From Gemmobacter sp964439015 (lineage in GTDB: Bacteria > Pseudomonadota > Alphaproteobacteria > Rhodobacterales > Rhodobacteraceae), in the NCBI GenBank assembly GCA_964439015.1, contig CAYTMV010000024.1, positions 1 to 31,252 of the forward strand: a stretch of 31,252 nt of DNA, given 5' to 3'. The notes under the pieces are model-generated. The model worked only from the letters and a program-made list of their open reading frames with translations, ran no database searches and was not told where the DNA came from. This document shows positions 6,653 through 13,885 of this stretch, piece after piece; positions within the stretch are counted from its first letter, which is position 1; every line of letters begins with the position of its first letter. The position numbers and the translations under genes were made by a program.

Positions 6653-9337
6653 ATGACATTCCAATCCACCCGCCGCGGCTTCCTGCAGGGGGGTGCGGCC
6701 GTTCTGGGTTCGGGCTGGCTGATGAACAGCACGGCGCTGGCCTCGATCGACCCCAACTCTTTCTCGGGCCGCATTTTCAGCGCCAGCCACTACGGCCCGT
6801 TCGAGGCGGTGGTGCGCGACGGGAAGATCATCGAGATCACGCCGATGATCGAGTTGGACCAGCGCCCGACCGAACTGCTGACGCATGGCGTTCTGGACCG
6901 CGTTTATGACAAGTCGCGCATCGACTATCCGATGGTGCGCAAATCCTATCTTGAGGGCTGGAAGACGGGCGATGTGAAGCCCGAGCTGCGTGGCAAGGAA
7001 GAATATGTCCGCGTCGCTTGGGACACCGCGCTGAAGCTGACCGCCAAGGCGATCGTCGACACCATCGAAAAGCACGGCAACCAGGCGATCCTGTCGACCT
7101 CCTATGGCGGCTGGAGCCATGCCGGCATCATGCGTCCCAACGTGATGCAGGGCAAATTCTTCAACATGATCGGTGGCTGCACCAACACCGTGGGTGACTG
7201 GTCCGGCGGCGCCAGCCAGATCTCGTTGCCCCATGTCATTGGCGACATGGAGGTCTATTCGGCCCAGACCGCTTGGGAAGTGATCCGCGACAACACCGAA
7301 GTCTTCGTGCTGGTCGGCTGCGACCCGATCAAGAACAACCGCGTCGAATATACCGTGGCCGACCACGGCATGTATGGCCCGTGGGAGCAGATCCGCGACA
7401 ACGGCTGCAAGTTCATCTCGATCAACCCGCAGAAAACCGCGTCGGACGCCTATCTGAATGCGGATTGGGTGCGGATCATCCCGAACACCGACGTCGCGCT
7501 GTTCCTCGGCATGGCCTACCATGTGCTGGAGCAAGGTCTGGAAGACCGCGCCTACATGGACAAATACACCACCGGCGCGGATAAGTGGATCGCCTATGTC
7601 AAGGGCGAGGGTGACGACAAGACTGCCAAGACGCCCGAATGGGCCTCGGCCATCACCGGCATCGACGCCGCCAAGATCCGCGAACTGGCCGAACTGATGG
7701 CCAAGTCGAAGACCGAGATCGCCGGCGCATGGTCGCTGCAACGCGCCCATCACGGCGAGATGACCCACTGGGCCATCATCAACTTCGCGGCGCTGACCGG
7801 CAAGATCGGCAAGCCGGGCGAGGGTGTGGGCTTCAGCTGGCACTATGGCAGCGGCGGCATGCCGCAATCGGGCAAGGCTACGCCTTCGGGCCTGAGCCAG
7901 GGCAAGAACTTTGTCACCGAATACATCGTTCCGGCCTCGCGCATCACCGAGGCGCTGGAAAATCCCGGTGCCGAAGTGGTCTACAACGGCAACGTCCGCA
8001 AATACCCGGACGTCCACATGATCTACAACGCCGGCAACAACTTCATGTCCCACCAACAGGACACGAACCGGCTGATCAAGGCGCTGCAGAAGGTGACGAC
8101 CATCGTCAGCCAGGACGTGTGGTGGACGGCTGCGACCCGCTGGGCGGATATCGTGCTGCCGGCCTCCTCGCCGCTGGAACGCGATGACATGTCGGTGGGT
8201 GGCACCTATTCCAACGACAAGATCTACGCGATGAAGAAGATCATCGAGCCCCTCGGCGAAAGCCGCAGCGACTTCGAAATCTTCGCGGCGCTGTCGGATC
8301 TTTTCTACAAGCAGTCGGCCTATATCGAGGACCAGCAGTTCCCCGAATATATCGACATCATGAAATTCGCCTATGCCAAGACCGGGGCGGCCGAGCATAC
8401 CCCGTTCGAGGAGTTCTGGGAAAAAGGCTATGCCCTGCAGCCGGCCCCGAAAGAGGCCCGCGCCTGGGTGCGTCACGGCGACTTCTACACCGATCCGGAA
8501 GGCAAGCCGCTGCACACCAAGTCCGGCAAGATCGAGATGTTCTGCGAAACCATCGCGAACATGAACCTCGAAGACTGCCCCGGCATGCCGATGTGGCTGG
8601 AGCCCGCCGAATACCTGGGCAACGCCAAGGAAGGCCAGCTGCACGTCGTCAGCCCCCACCCGTGGTATCGCCTGCACAGCCAGATGGACCAGTCGGAATC
8701 GCTGCGCGACATGTACAAGGTCCAGGGCCGCGAGCCGGTGCGGATCAACGCCGAAGACGCTGCCGCCCGTGGCATCGCCGATGGTGATCTGGTCGAGATC
8801 TACAATGATCGCGGCACGGTCATTGCGGGCGCCGTGATCTCGGACGAGATCATGCCGGGCGTGATCTCGATCTATGAGGGCTGCTGGCCGTCGCTGGACA
8901 GCAAGGGTCGCTGCAACTCGGGTCTGGTGAACTTCCTGACCTCGACGCAGAAATCCTCGGGCCTCAGCCAGGCGACCACGGCGAATACCTGCCTCGCCTC
9001 GATCCGCAAGTGCGAAGACCCCGAAGGCCCGAACATGGCCTACGAAAAACCGCCGATCATCGAGGGCATGGAAATTGCCGCCATCGCCGATGAAGACTTG
9101 GCGCTGGACCGTCTGGATGCCCTTGTCGAGGCGCTTTATGCCGACATGACCCCGGGCGAGAAGCTGTTCTACGAACGCTGCACCGTCTGTCACGGTCCGC
9201 GCGATGTGGGCGCCTTCACCCAGCTGCAATGGAAGGCGATCACGCCGTCGATGTTCCCGCGCGCTGGTCTGGACGATGCCGAGGCGGCAGTGGTCATGGA
9301 CTTCCTGATGGCCAATGCCTCTGACGCGGCGAAATAA
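6653..9337 (+). CDS. torA: TorA-like periplasmic molybdenum N/S-oxide reductase fused to a TorC-type haem domain
   Basis: This enzyme reduces TMAO or related N/S-oxides in the periplasm with a bis-MGD molybdenum cofactor. The 894-residue protein has a twin-arginine signal (STRRGFL, cleavage near residue 31). The catalytic part aligns with E. coli TorA as remembered: VGDWSGGASQ with the likely Mo ligand Ser184, then SLQRAHHGEMTHWAI and GFSWHYGSGGMPQSG. The cofactor-binding C-domain starts near 660 (PHPWYRLHSQMDQSE, NDRGTVIAGAV). From about 794 there is an acidic linker, then a haem domain with Cys843, Cys846, His847 and a possible axial Met867. Normal TorA ends before this point. The haem domain resembles the C-terminus of E. 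coli TorC, down to MANASDAAK versus MNASDTAGK. SYGGW (Tyr151, Trp154) resembles the DMSO reductase SYGW more than TorA. GGAG precedes the ATG. Confidence 0.92.
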   Translation: MTFQSTRRGFLQGGAAVLGSGWLMNSTALASIDPNSFSGRIFSASHYGPFEAVVRDGKIIEITPMIELDQRPTELLTHGVLDRVYDKSRIDYPMVRKSYLEGWKTGDVKPELRGKEEYVRVAWDTALKLTAKAIVDTIEKHGNQAILSTSYGGWSHAGIMRPNVMQGKFFNMIGGCTNTVGDWSGGASQISLPHVIGDMEVYSAQTAWEVIRDNTEVFVLVGCDPIKNNRVEYTVADHGMYGPWEQIRDNGCKFISINPQKTASDAYLNADWVRIIPNTDVALFLGMAYHVLEQGLEDRAYMDKYTTGADKWIAYVKGEGDDKTAKTPEWASAITGIDAAKIRELAELMAKSKTEIAGAWSLQRAHHGEMTHWAIINFAALTGKIGKPGEGVGFSWHYGSGGMPQSGKATPSGLSQGKNFVTEYIVPASRITEALENPGAEVVYNGNVRKYPDVHMIYNAGNNFMSHQQDTNRLIKALQKVTTIVSQDVWWTAATRWADIVLPASSPLERDDMSVGGTYSNDKIYAMKKIIEPLGESRSDFEIFAALSDLFYKQSAYIEDQQFPEYIDIMKFAYAKTGAAEHTPFEEFWEKGYALQPAPKEARAWVRHGDFYTDPEGKPLHTKSGKIEMFCETIANMNLEDCPGMPMWLEPAEYLGNAKEGQLHVVSPHPWYRLHSQMDQSESLRDMYKVQGREPVRINAEDAAARGIADGDLVEIYNDRGTVIAGAVISDEIMPGVISIYEGCWPSLDSKGRCNSGLVNFLTSTQKSSGLSQATTANTCLASIRKCEDPEGPNMAYEKPPIIEGMEIAAIADEDLALDRLDALVEALYADMTPGEKLFYERCTVCHGPRDVGAFTQLQWKAITPSMFPRAGLDDAEAAVVMDFLMANASDAAK

Positions 9338-9343
9338 GCGATC

Positions 9344-9438
9344 GGGATGGCCGGAGTGACCGGCCATCCCACCACGGTTCCGGCATCGTCCCTGCCGGAT
9401 GCGAGTTTTGCCCGCCCGTCCCTTGGGCATGGGCGGGC
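9344..9438 (+). promoter_or_regulatory. Three consecutive hairpins between torA and moaA
   Basis: Three perfect inverted repeats follow the torA stop. GGGATGGCCGG/CCGGCCATCCC at 9344-9370 has an 11-bp stem and 5-nt loop. TCCGGCA/TGCCGGA at 9379-9399 has a 7-bp stem and 7-nt loop. GCCCGCCC/GGGCGGGC at 9410-9438 has an 8-bp stem and 13-nt loop. None is followed by a T-run, so intrinsic termination is not supported. They could protect the torA message, attenuate read-through, or form a structured moaA leader. No known Moco riboswitch signature was recognised. Confidence 0.55.
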
Positions 9439-9477
9439 AGCCCCACCTTCCTCTCCTCACTGAAAAGACCCTGCGCC

Positions 9478-10515
9478 ATGCTTGACGCCACACCCCAGGT
9501 TTCCTCCAGTCGCTGCGCCTCGCTGACCGACCGCTTTTGCCGGCAGGTCAGCTATCTGCGTGTTTCGGTGACAGATCGCTGCGACTTCCGCTGCACCTAT
9601 TGCATGGCCGAGCGTCCTACCTTCCTGCCGCGCAAGGATTTGCTGTCGCTGGAAGAGCTGGACCGGCTGGCTTCGGCCTTCGTCGGGCTGGGGGTGCGCA
9701 AGCTGCGCGTGACCGGCGGCGAGCCCCTGGTGCGCCGCGACATCCTGACGTTTTTCCGCGCCATGTCCCGGCATCTGGACAGTGGCGCCCTGCACGAGCT
9801 GACGTTGACCACCAATGGCAGCCAGCTTGCGACCCATGCCGCCGATCTGGCCGCCTGCGGGGTGCGGCGGGTGAATGTCTCGCTCGACACGCTGGACGCC
9901 GCGCGGTTTGCGCAACTGACCCGGCGCGGCCAACTGGCCCCGGTGTTGGAGGGCATCCGCGCCGCCACCGCCGCAGGCATGCGCGTCAAGATCAATACTG
10001 TGGCGTTGAAAGGCTTTACAGAGATCGAGCTGTTTCCGCTGGTGGATTGGTGCGCGGCCGAGGGCCACGATCTAACCTTCATCGAGGTCATGCCGATGGG
10101 CGAAAGCGGCATCGAGGAACGCACGGCGCAATACTGGCCCCTCAGCGATCTGCGCGCCCGTCTGGCCGAGCGTTTCACCCTGACCGATCTGGCCGAGCGC
10201 ACGGGCGGCCCCGCCCGCTATGTGCGCATCAATGAGACCGGGCAGAAGATCGGTTTCATCACGCCCCTGTCCCATAATTTCTGCGAAAGCTGCAACCGGG
10301 TGCGGCTGTCCTGCACGGGCCAGCTTTATACCTGTCTGGGGCAGGAGGGCGCCTCGGATCTGCGTGCCGCCCTGCGGGCCAATGCCGATGCCGAGGGGCT
10401 GGAAGGGGCCATTCGTGCCGCCATTGCCCTGAAGCCCCGCGGCCATGATTTCGATTATTCCCGCGCGGTGCCGCAGGGTGCGATGCGCCGGGGCATGAAC
10501 CATACCGGGGGCTAA
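9478..10515 (+). CDS. moaA: MoaA, GTP 3',8-cyclase (molybdenum cofactor step 1)
   Basis: MoaA is a radical-SAM enzyme that converts GTP to 3',8-cyclo-7,8-dihydro-GTP, the first step of molybdopterin synthesis. The 345-residue protein has the SAM-cluster motif CDFRCTYC (Cys35, Cys39, Cys42). It also has the GTP-side cluster in FCESCNRVRLSCTG...TC (Cys269, Cys272, Cys286; CX2CX13C) and the C-terminal Gly-Gly needed for activity. Further family landmarks are TGGEPLVRRDI, TLTTNGSQL and EVMPMG. The upstream Shine-Dalgarno is weak. It is the first gene of a tightly packed moaA-moaD-moeB-moaC-DUF2478 run, 140 bp after torA on the same strand, so read-through from torA is possible. Confidence 0.96.
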   Translation: MLDATPQVSSSRCASLTDRFCRQVSYLRVSVTDRCDFRCTYCMAERPTFLPRKDLLSLEELDRLASAFVGLGVRKLRVTGGEPLVRRDILTFFRAMSRHLDSGALHELTLTTNGSQLATHAADLAACGVRRVNVSLDTLDAARFAQLTRRGQLAPVLEGIRAATAAGMRVKINTVALKGFTEIELFPLVDWCAAEGHDLTFIEVMPMGESGIEERTAQYWPLSDLRARLAERFTLTDLAERTGGPARYVRINETGQKIGFITPLSHNFCESCNRVRLSCTGQLYTCLGQEGASDLRAALRANADAEGLEGAIRAAIALKPRGHDFDYSRAVPQGAMRRGMNHTGG

Positions 10516-10519
10516 GCCC

Positions 10520-10774
10520 ATGCAGACGCTGGACATCCTTTACTTTGCCTGGCTGCGCGAACGCGTCGCCGCCCCGCGCGAGATCATCGCGACCGCGGCT
10601 GCGACCGTGGCCGATCTGGTGACAGAACTGGCCGCCCGCAGCCCGGGCCATGCCGCCGCCTTTGCCGATCACGCCGCGATCCGCGTCGCGCTGGATCAGC
10701 ACTTGGCCGATCTGGCCGCGCCGTTGTCCGGGGTGCGCGAGGTCGCGTTCTTTCCGCCGATGACGGGGGGCTGA
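10520..10774 (+). CDS. moaD: MoaD, molybdopterin synthase small (sulfur-carrier) subunit
   Basis: This 84-residue ubiquitin-like protein ends in Gly-Gly (FFPPMTGG). That tail is adenylated by MoeB and then thiocarboxylated so MoaD can donate sulfur to cyclic pyranopterin monophosphate. The opening DILYFAWLRERV and the central TVADLVTELA are typical of MoaD. It starts four bases after the moaA stop and ends three bases before moeB. The partner large subunit MoaE is not in the window. Confidence 0.93.
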   Translation: MQTLDILYFAWLRERVAAPREIIATAAATVADLVTELAARSPGHAAAFADHAAIRVALDQHLADLAAPLSGVREVAFFPPMTGG

Positions 10775-10777
10775 GCG

Positions 10778-11569
10778 ATGAATGCCTCTGTCCAGACCCC
10801 GCTTTATGCCGAGGGCGAACTGCCCCGCTATGCCCGCCATATCGTCCTGCGCGAGATCGGCGGTCCCGGTCAGGCGCGGCTGAAGCGGGCGCGGGTGCTG
10901 GTGGTGGGGGCTGGCGGTCTGGGGGCGCCGGTGCTGATGTATCTGACGGCGGCCGGGGTGGGCCATATCACGCTGGTCGATGACGATACCGTGTCGCTGT
11001 CCAACTTGCAGCGGCAGGTTGTCCATTCCGAGGACCGGCTGGGGATGGAGAAGGTGCATTCTGCCTGCCATACCCTGCGTGGCCTGAACCCCTATGTCAG
11101 TCTGACCCCCATCGCCCAACGCCTTGATGCCGAGACCGCCGCGGCGCTGGTGCAGGGACAGGATCTGGTGATCGACGCGGTCGACAATCTGGAAACGCGG
11201 CACCTGCTGAACGCGGCCTGTGTGGCGGGGGGCGTGCCGCTGCTGTCCGGGGCGATCAGCCAGTGGGAGGGGCAGATGACCCTCTATGATCCCGCGCGCG
11301 GCGCGCCCTGCCTGGCCTGTCTGTTCCCGGTGATCCCGGATACGGCCGCGCAGCAGACCTGCACCGCCGCCGGGGTGGTTGGGGCGCTGCCGGGCATTGT
11401 CGGCTCGATGATGGCCGCCGAGGCGATCAAACACCTGACTGGCGCCGGCGTCAGCCTGCACGGGCGGCTGATGCTGCTGGACGTTCTCTGGGGCGAAAAC
11501 CGCACCATCGCCGTTACCCGCCGTCCCGGCTGCCCGGTTTGCGGCCATGTTCACGGAGACACCGCATGA
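10778..11569 (+). CDS. moeB: MoeB/ThiF-family adenylyltransferase for MoaD
   Basis: MoeB activates the MoaD C-terminus with ATP, as E1 enzymes do. The 263-residue protein shows RYARHIVLREIGGPGQ, the nucleotide loop GAGGLG at 44-49, LSNLQRQVVHSEDRLGMEK, and the DAVDNLETRHLLN stretch. Zinc-binding CLAC and CPVC pairs are also present. There is no C-terminal rhodanese domain, so it is the short MoeB type. Because it sits directly after moaD, MoaD is the likely substrate. A shared role with ThiS cannot be excluded. Its TGA overlaps the moaC ATG (ATGA). Confidence 0.94.
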   Translation: MNASVQTPLYAEGELPRYARHIVLREIGGPGQARLKRARVLVVGAGGLGAPVLMYLTAAGVGHITLVDDDTVSLSNLQRQVVHSEDRLGMEKVHSACHTLRGLNPYVSLTPIAQRLDAETAAALVQGQDLVIDAVDNLETRHLLNAACVAGGVPLLSGAISQWEGQMTLYDPARGAPCLACLFPVIPDTAAQQTCTAAGVVGALPGIVGSMMAAEAIKHLTGAGVSLHGRLMLLDVLWGENRTIAVTRRPGCPVCGHVHGDTA

Positions 11570-12060
11570 CCCTCACCCATTTCGACGCCGAGGGCCGCGC
11601 CCATATGGTCGATGTCTCGGACAAGGCGGAAACCGACCGGCTGGCGGTGGCCGAAGCCACGGTGCTGATGTCGGCCGAAACCCTTGCGCGGGTGGTGCAA
11701 GGCACGGCGGCCAAGGGCGACGTGCTGGGCGTGGCGCGGCTGGCCGGGATCATGGCCGCCAAGCGCACCGCGGACCTGATCCCGCTGTGTCATCCGTTGC
11801 CCCTGACCCGGGCCGCGATCGAGTTTGAAACCGATGCCACCCTGCCCGGTGTGCGCATCGCGGCCATCGTCCGCACCCGCGGCGTGACCGGTGTCGAGAT
11901 GGAGGCGCTGACGGCGGCCTCGGTCGCGGCGCTGACGATCTATGACATGCTGAAGGCGGTGGAAAAGGGCATGACCATCACCGATTTGCGGCTTAAGCTG
12001 AAAGAAGGCGGCAAGTCCGGGCGCTACGAGGCGCCGACGGCCGTGGGGGAAAAGGCATGA
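11566..12060 (+). CDS. moaC: MoaC, cyclic pyranopterin monophosphate synthase
   Basis: MoaC turns the MoaA product into cyclic pyranopterin monophosphate. The 164-residue protein has the family signatures MVDVSDKAETDR, AAKRTADLIPLCHPLPL, TGVEMEALTAASVAALTIYDM and LKEGGKSGRY. The chosen ATG lies in an ATGA overlap with the moeB stop. A longer frame to 11539 would add residues with no MoaC similarity. MoaB/MogA, MoeA and MobA are not encoded here. Confidence 0.96.
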   Translation: MTLTHFDAEGRAHMVDVSDKAETDRLAVAEATVLMSAETLARVVQGTAAKGDVLGVARLAGIMAAKRTADLIPLCHPLPLTRAAIEFETDATLPGVRIAAIVRTRGVTGVEMEALTAASVAALTIYDMLKAVEKGMTITDLRLKLKEGGKSGRYEAPTAVGEKA

Positions 12061-12569
12061 AACTTGGCTATGTGAGTATTCAGGGCCGGGGCGAGACCGA
12101 CCGGTTTCTGGCCGAGGTGGCGGCTGCGCTGCAAGAGGCCGGCCTGCGTCTGGCCGGAACCGTTCAGACCAACACCGAACGCGCCAATCGCCGCAAATGC
12201 GACATGGACCTGATCGTTCTGCCCGATGGCCCCACCATCCGCATCAGCGAGGATCGCGGTGCGCTGGCCCGCGGCTGTATCCTTGATTCCGAGGCGCTGG
12301 AACAAACGGTGGAGCAGGTCGCCCAACGGCTCGACGGTGCCGATCTGCTGATCGTCAACAAGTTCGGCAAGCGCGAGGGCGAAGGCCGCGGCCTGATCCC
12401 CGTGATCGGCGAGGCGTTGGGGCGTGGCATCCCGGTGCTGGTGGGTGTGAACGGGCTGAACCTGCCCGATTTCCTCGCCTTTGCCGACGGCCTGGCCGAA
12501 GGTTTGCCGGCTGATGTTGCACAGGTGGCCGACTGGTGTCTGGCGGCCGCGCAGAAGGCCGCTGCCTGA
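12057..12569 (+). CDS. DUF2478 family protein, last gene of the Moco operon
   Basis: The 170-residue product matches my recollection of DUF2478 proteins, which often sit in molybdenum-related clusters of alphaproteobacteria. Typical stretches are GYVSIQGRGETDR, VQTNTERANRRKCDMDL, LPDGPTIRISEDRG, RGCILDSEALEQ, LLIVNKFGKREGEGRGL and GIPVLVGVN. The alternating fold pattern and the glycine-rich IQGRGETDR near the N-terminus suggest a degenerate P-loop, but the usual GKT/GKS is missing. The ATGA overlap with moaC implies translational coupling. A role in molybdate or cofactor handling is inferred from context only. Confidence 0.8.
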   Translation: MKLGYVSIQGRGETDRFLAEVAAALQEAGLRLAGTVQTNTERANRRKCDMDLIVLPDGPTIRISEDRGALARGCILDSEALEQTVEQVAQRLDGADLLIVNKFGKREGEGRGLIPVIGEALGRGIPVLVGVNGLNLPDFLAFADGLAEGLPADVAQVADWCLAAAQKAAA

Positions 12570-12581
12570 GAGGGCAGCGGC
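12558..12581. terminator. Hairpin spanning the DUF2478 stop codon, possible bidirectional terminator
   Basis: GCCGCTGCC at 12558-12566 pairs perfectly with GGCAGCGGC at 12573-12581. The TGA stop lies in the 6-nt loop. The hairpin sits between the convergent moa operon and clpS. It has no T-run on either strand, so it may be a 3'-end stabiliser or an aid to termination rather than a classical intrinsic terminator. Confidence 0.4.
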
Positions 12582-12597
12582 AAGGCGACGCTGGCGG

Positions 12598-12939
12598 CTA
12601 TTCTTTTTCCATCGTGCATTGCAGCGGGTGCTGGTGGCGGCGGGCAAAGTCCATCACCTGCGCAACCTTGGTTTCCGCCACCTCGAAGGAAAACACCCCG
12701 ACCACAGCCAGACCCTTCTTGTGAACGGTCAGCATGATCTCGAACGATTGCGCGTGGCTGAGGCCGAAGAACCGCTCAAGGATATGCACCACGAATTCCA
12801 TCGGGGTGTAATCGTCGTTCAGCAGCAGCACCTTGTACATCGGTGGGCGCTGGGTGCGGGTGCGGGTCTTGGTCAGGACCTGCGCATCCCCGCCCGGACC
12901 GTCCGGTTTGTCGGACATGGTGAGGGGGCGGATGGGCAT
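12598..12939 (-). CDS. clpS: ClpS, adaptor for ClpAP protease
   Basis: ClpS delivers N-degron substrates to ClpA. The 113-residue protein has a flexible N-terminus and then the core PPMYKVLLLNDDYTPMEFVV, with the NDD(Y/F)TPMEFV substrate-pocket motif. ERFFGLSHAQSFEIMLTVHKKG and the C-terminal VAETKVAQVMDFARRHQHPL follow. A start at an inner ATG (12918, MSDKPDG) would also fit the family. The outer ATG at 12939 has AGGAGA at ideal distance and the inner one has no Shine-Dalgarno, so the outer was chosen. clpA is not adjacent within the window. Confidence 0.96.
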   Translation of the reverse strand: MPIRPLTMSDKPDGPGGDAQVLTKTRTRTQRPPMYKVLLLNDDYTPMEFVVHILERFFGLSHAQSFEIMLTVHKKGLAVVGVFSFEVAETKVAQVMDFARRHQHPLQCTMEKE

Positions 12940-12979
12940 CGTCTCTCCTGCAGGAATCGCGTGGCAGCATGAGGCACCG

Positions 12980-13007
12980 ATTATAGCTTCAATTCCGGCG
13001 CGGGAAA
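12980..13007 (-). promoter_or_regulatory. Candidate clpS promoter with consensus -10 box
   Basis: On the minus strand a perfect TATAAT lies at 12985-12980. A weak -35-like TTTCCC sits 16 bases upstream, at 13007-13002. Transcription would start near 12973, giving a leader of about 35 nt before the clpS ATG. A local drop in GC content supports this. Confidence 0.5.
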
Positions 13008-13050
13008 GGGGCGGGCTTGCCGGTTTGCACAGGCGCGGTTAATTGGCAGC

Positions 13051-13755
13051 ATGACTCATATGCTGACCACCATCGGATTTGATGCCGACGACACGCTCTG
13101 GGCCAACGAGACCCATTTCCGCGACGCGCAGGCGCGGTTTGAATCCCTGCTGGCCGATTATGCCCCCGCAGACGACTTGCACGACCGCCTGCTGGCGACC
13201 GAGCGGCGCAATATCGGCCATTACGGTTTCGGCGTGAAAAGCTTTGTCTTGTCGATGATCGAAACCGCGATCGAGGTTTCCGGAGGGCGGGTGCAGGCCT
13301 CGGTGATATCCGAGCTGATGGCCGCAGGACGCGAGATCCTGACCGCCCCCACCGAACTGCTGCCCCATGCCGAGGCGGCGGTCCGCACCCTGTCGCAAAG
13401 CCATCGGGTGATCCTCATCACCAAGGGCGACCTGATGCATCAGGAGCGCAAGCTGGCGGATTCGGGTCTTGGCAATTTTTTCCACGGGGTTGAGATCGTC
13501 TCGAACAAGACGCCAGACACTTATCTGCGCGCCTTTGCCCGCCATGGCAGCGGCACGGGGCAGGGCATGATGGTGGGAAATTCACTGAAATCGGACGTCT
13601 GGCCGATGCTGCAAGCGGGCGGTTTTGCTGTGCATGTCCCTGCGGCGGTCATTTGGGCGATGGAAGCCGCCGAAGAGCCGAAAGATCATCCGCGATATCG
13701 CCAATTGTCTACACTTTCCGGGCTTCCCGGGCTGGTGGCGGCGATTTCCACATGA
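13051..13755 (+). CDS. HAD-superfamily hydrolase (YjjG-like phosphatase)
   Basis: The 234-residue protein has all four HAD motifs. These are DADDTLW with nucleophile Asp11 and general acid Asp13, the serine/threonine of ILITKGD, the lysine of SNKTPDTY, and the acidic GNSLKSDV. The helical cap between motifs I and II fits subfamily I (YjjG/haloacid dehalogenase type), which dephosphorylates small metabolites such as nucleotides. No signal peptide is seen. A second ATG at 13060 (MLTTIGFDADD) is an equally possible start. The gene is divergent from clpS, which gives no hint of substrate. Confidence 0.85.
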   Translation: MTHMLTTIGFDADDTLWANETHFRDAQARFESLLADYAPADDLHDRLLATERRNIGHYGFGVKSFVLSMIETAIEVSGGRVQASVISELMAAGREILTAPTELLPHAEAAVRTLSQSHRVILITKGDLMHQERKLADSGLGNFFHGVEIVSNKTPDTYLRAFARHGSGTGQGMMVGNSLKSDVWPMLQAGGFAVHVPAAVIWAMEAAEEPKDHPRYRQLSTLSGLPGLVAAIST

Positions 13756-13800
13756 TCTGGAAAAAAATCCGCTGATAACACAATATCTTGCCGTAGCATT

Positions 13801-13828
13801 TTGACAACGCTGCGAAGGGCCTGATATT
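13801..13828 (+). promoter_or_regulatory. Candidate sigma-70 promoter of the D,D-carboxypeptidase gene
   Basis: A perfect -35 TTGACA at 13801-13806 and GATATT at 13823-13828 are separated by 16 bases. The expected start near 13835 gives a leader of about 105 nt that contains the twin hairpins at 13886-13917. Confidence 0.6.
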
Positions 13829-13885
13829 TCCGGGCTTTCCGGACTCGGGGCGGCTGTGCTAGCGTCGGCGTCAAATAGCAGTAAA

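Noticed and set aside
9338..9477. Moco riboswitch before moaA
   Set aside because: The hairpins are real, but I could not match the conserved bases of the known Moco RNA motif, so only a structured region is reported.
6569..9493. A 974-codon open frame on the minus strand opposite torA
   Set aside because: It mirrors torA through GC-rich codon bias and has no recognisable domain, while the plus strand is clearly TorA-like.
10259..11554. A 431-codon minus-strand frame across moaA-moaD-moeB
   Set aside because: It spans three genes with clear family motifs on the other strand and has none itself.
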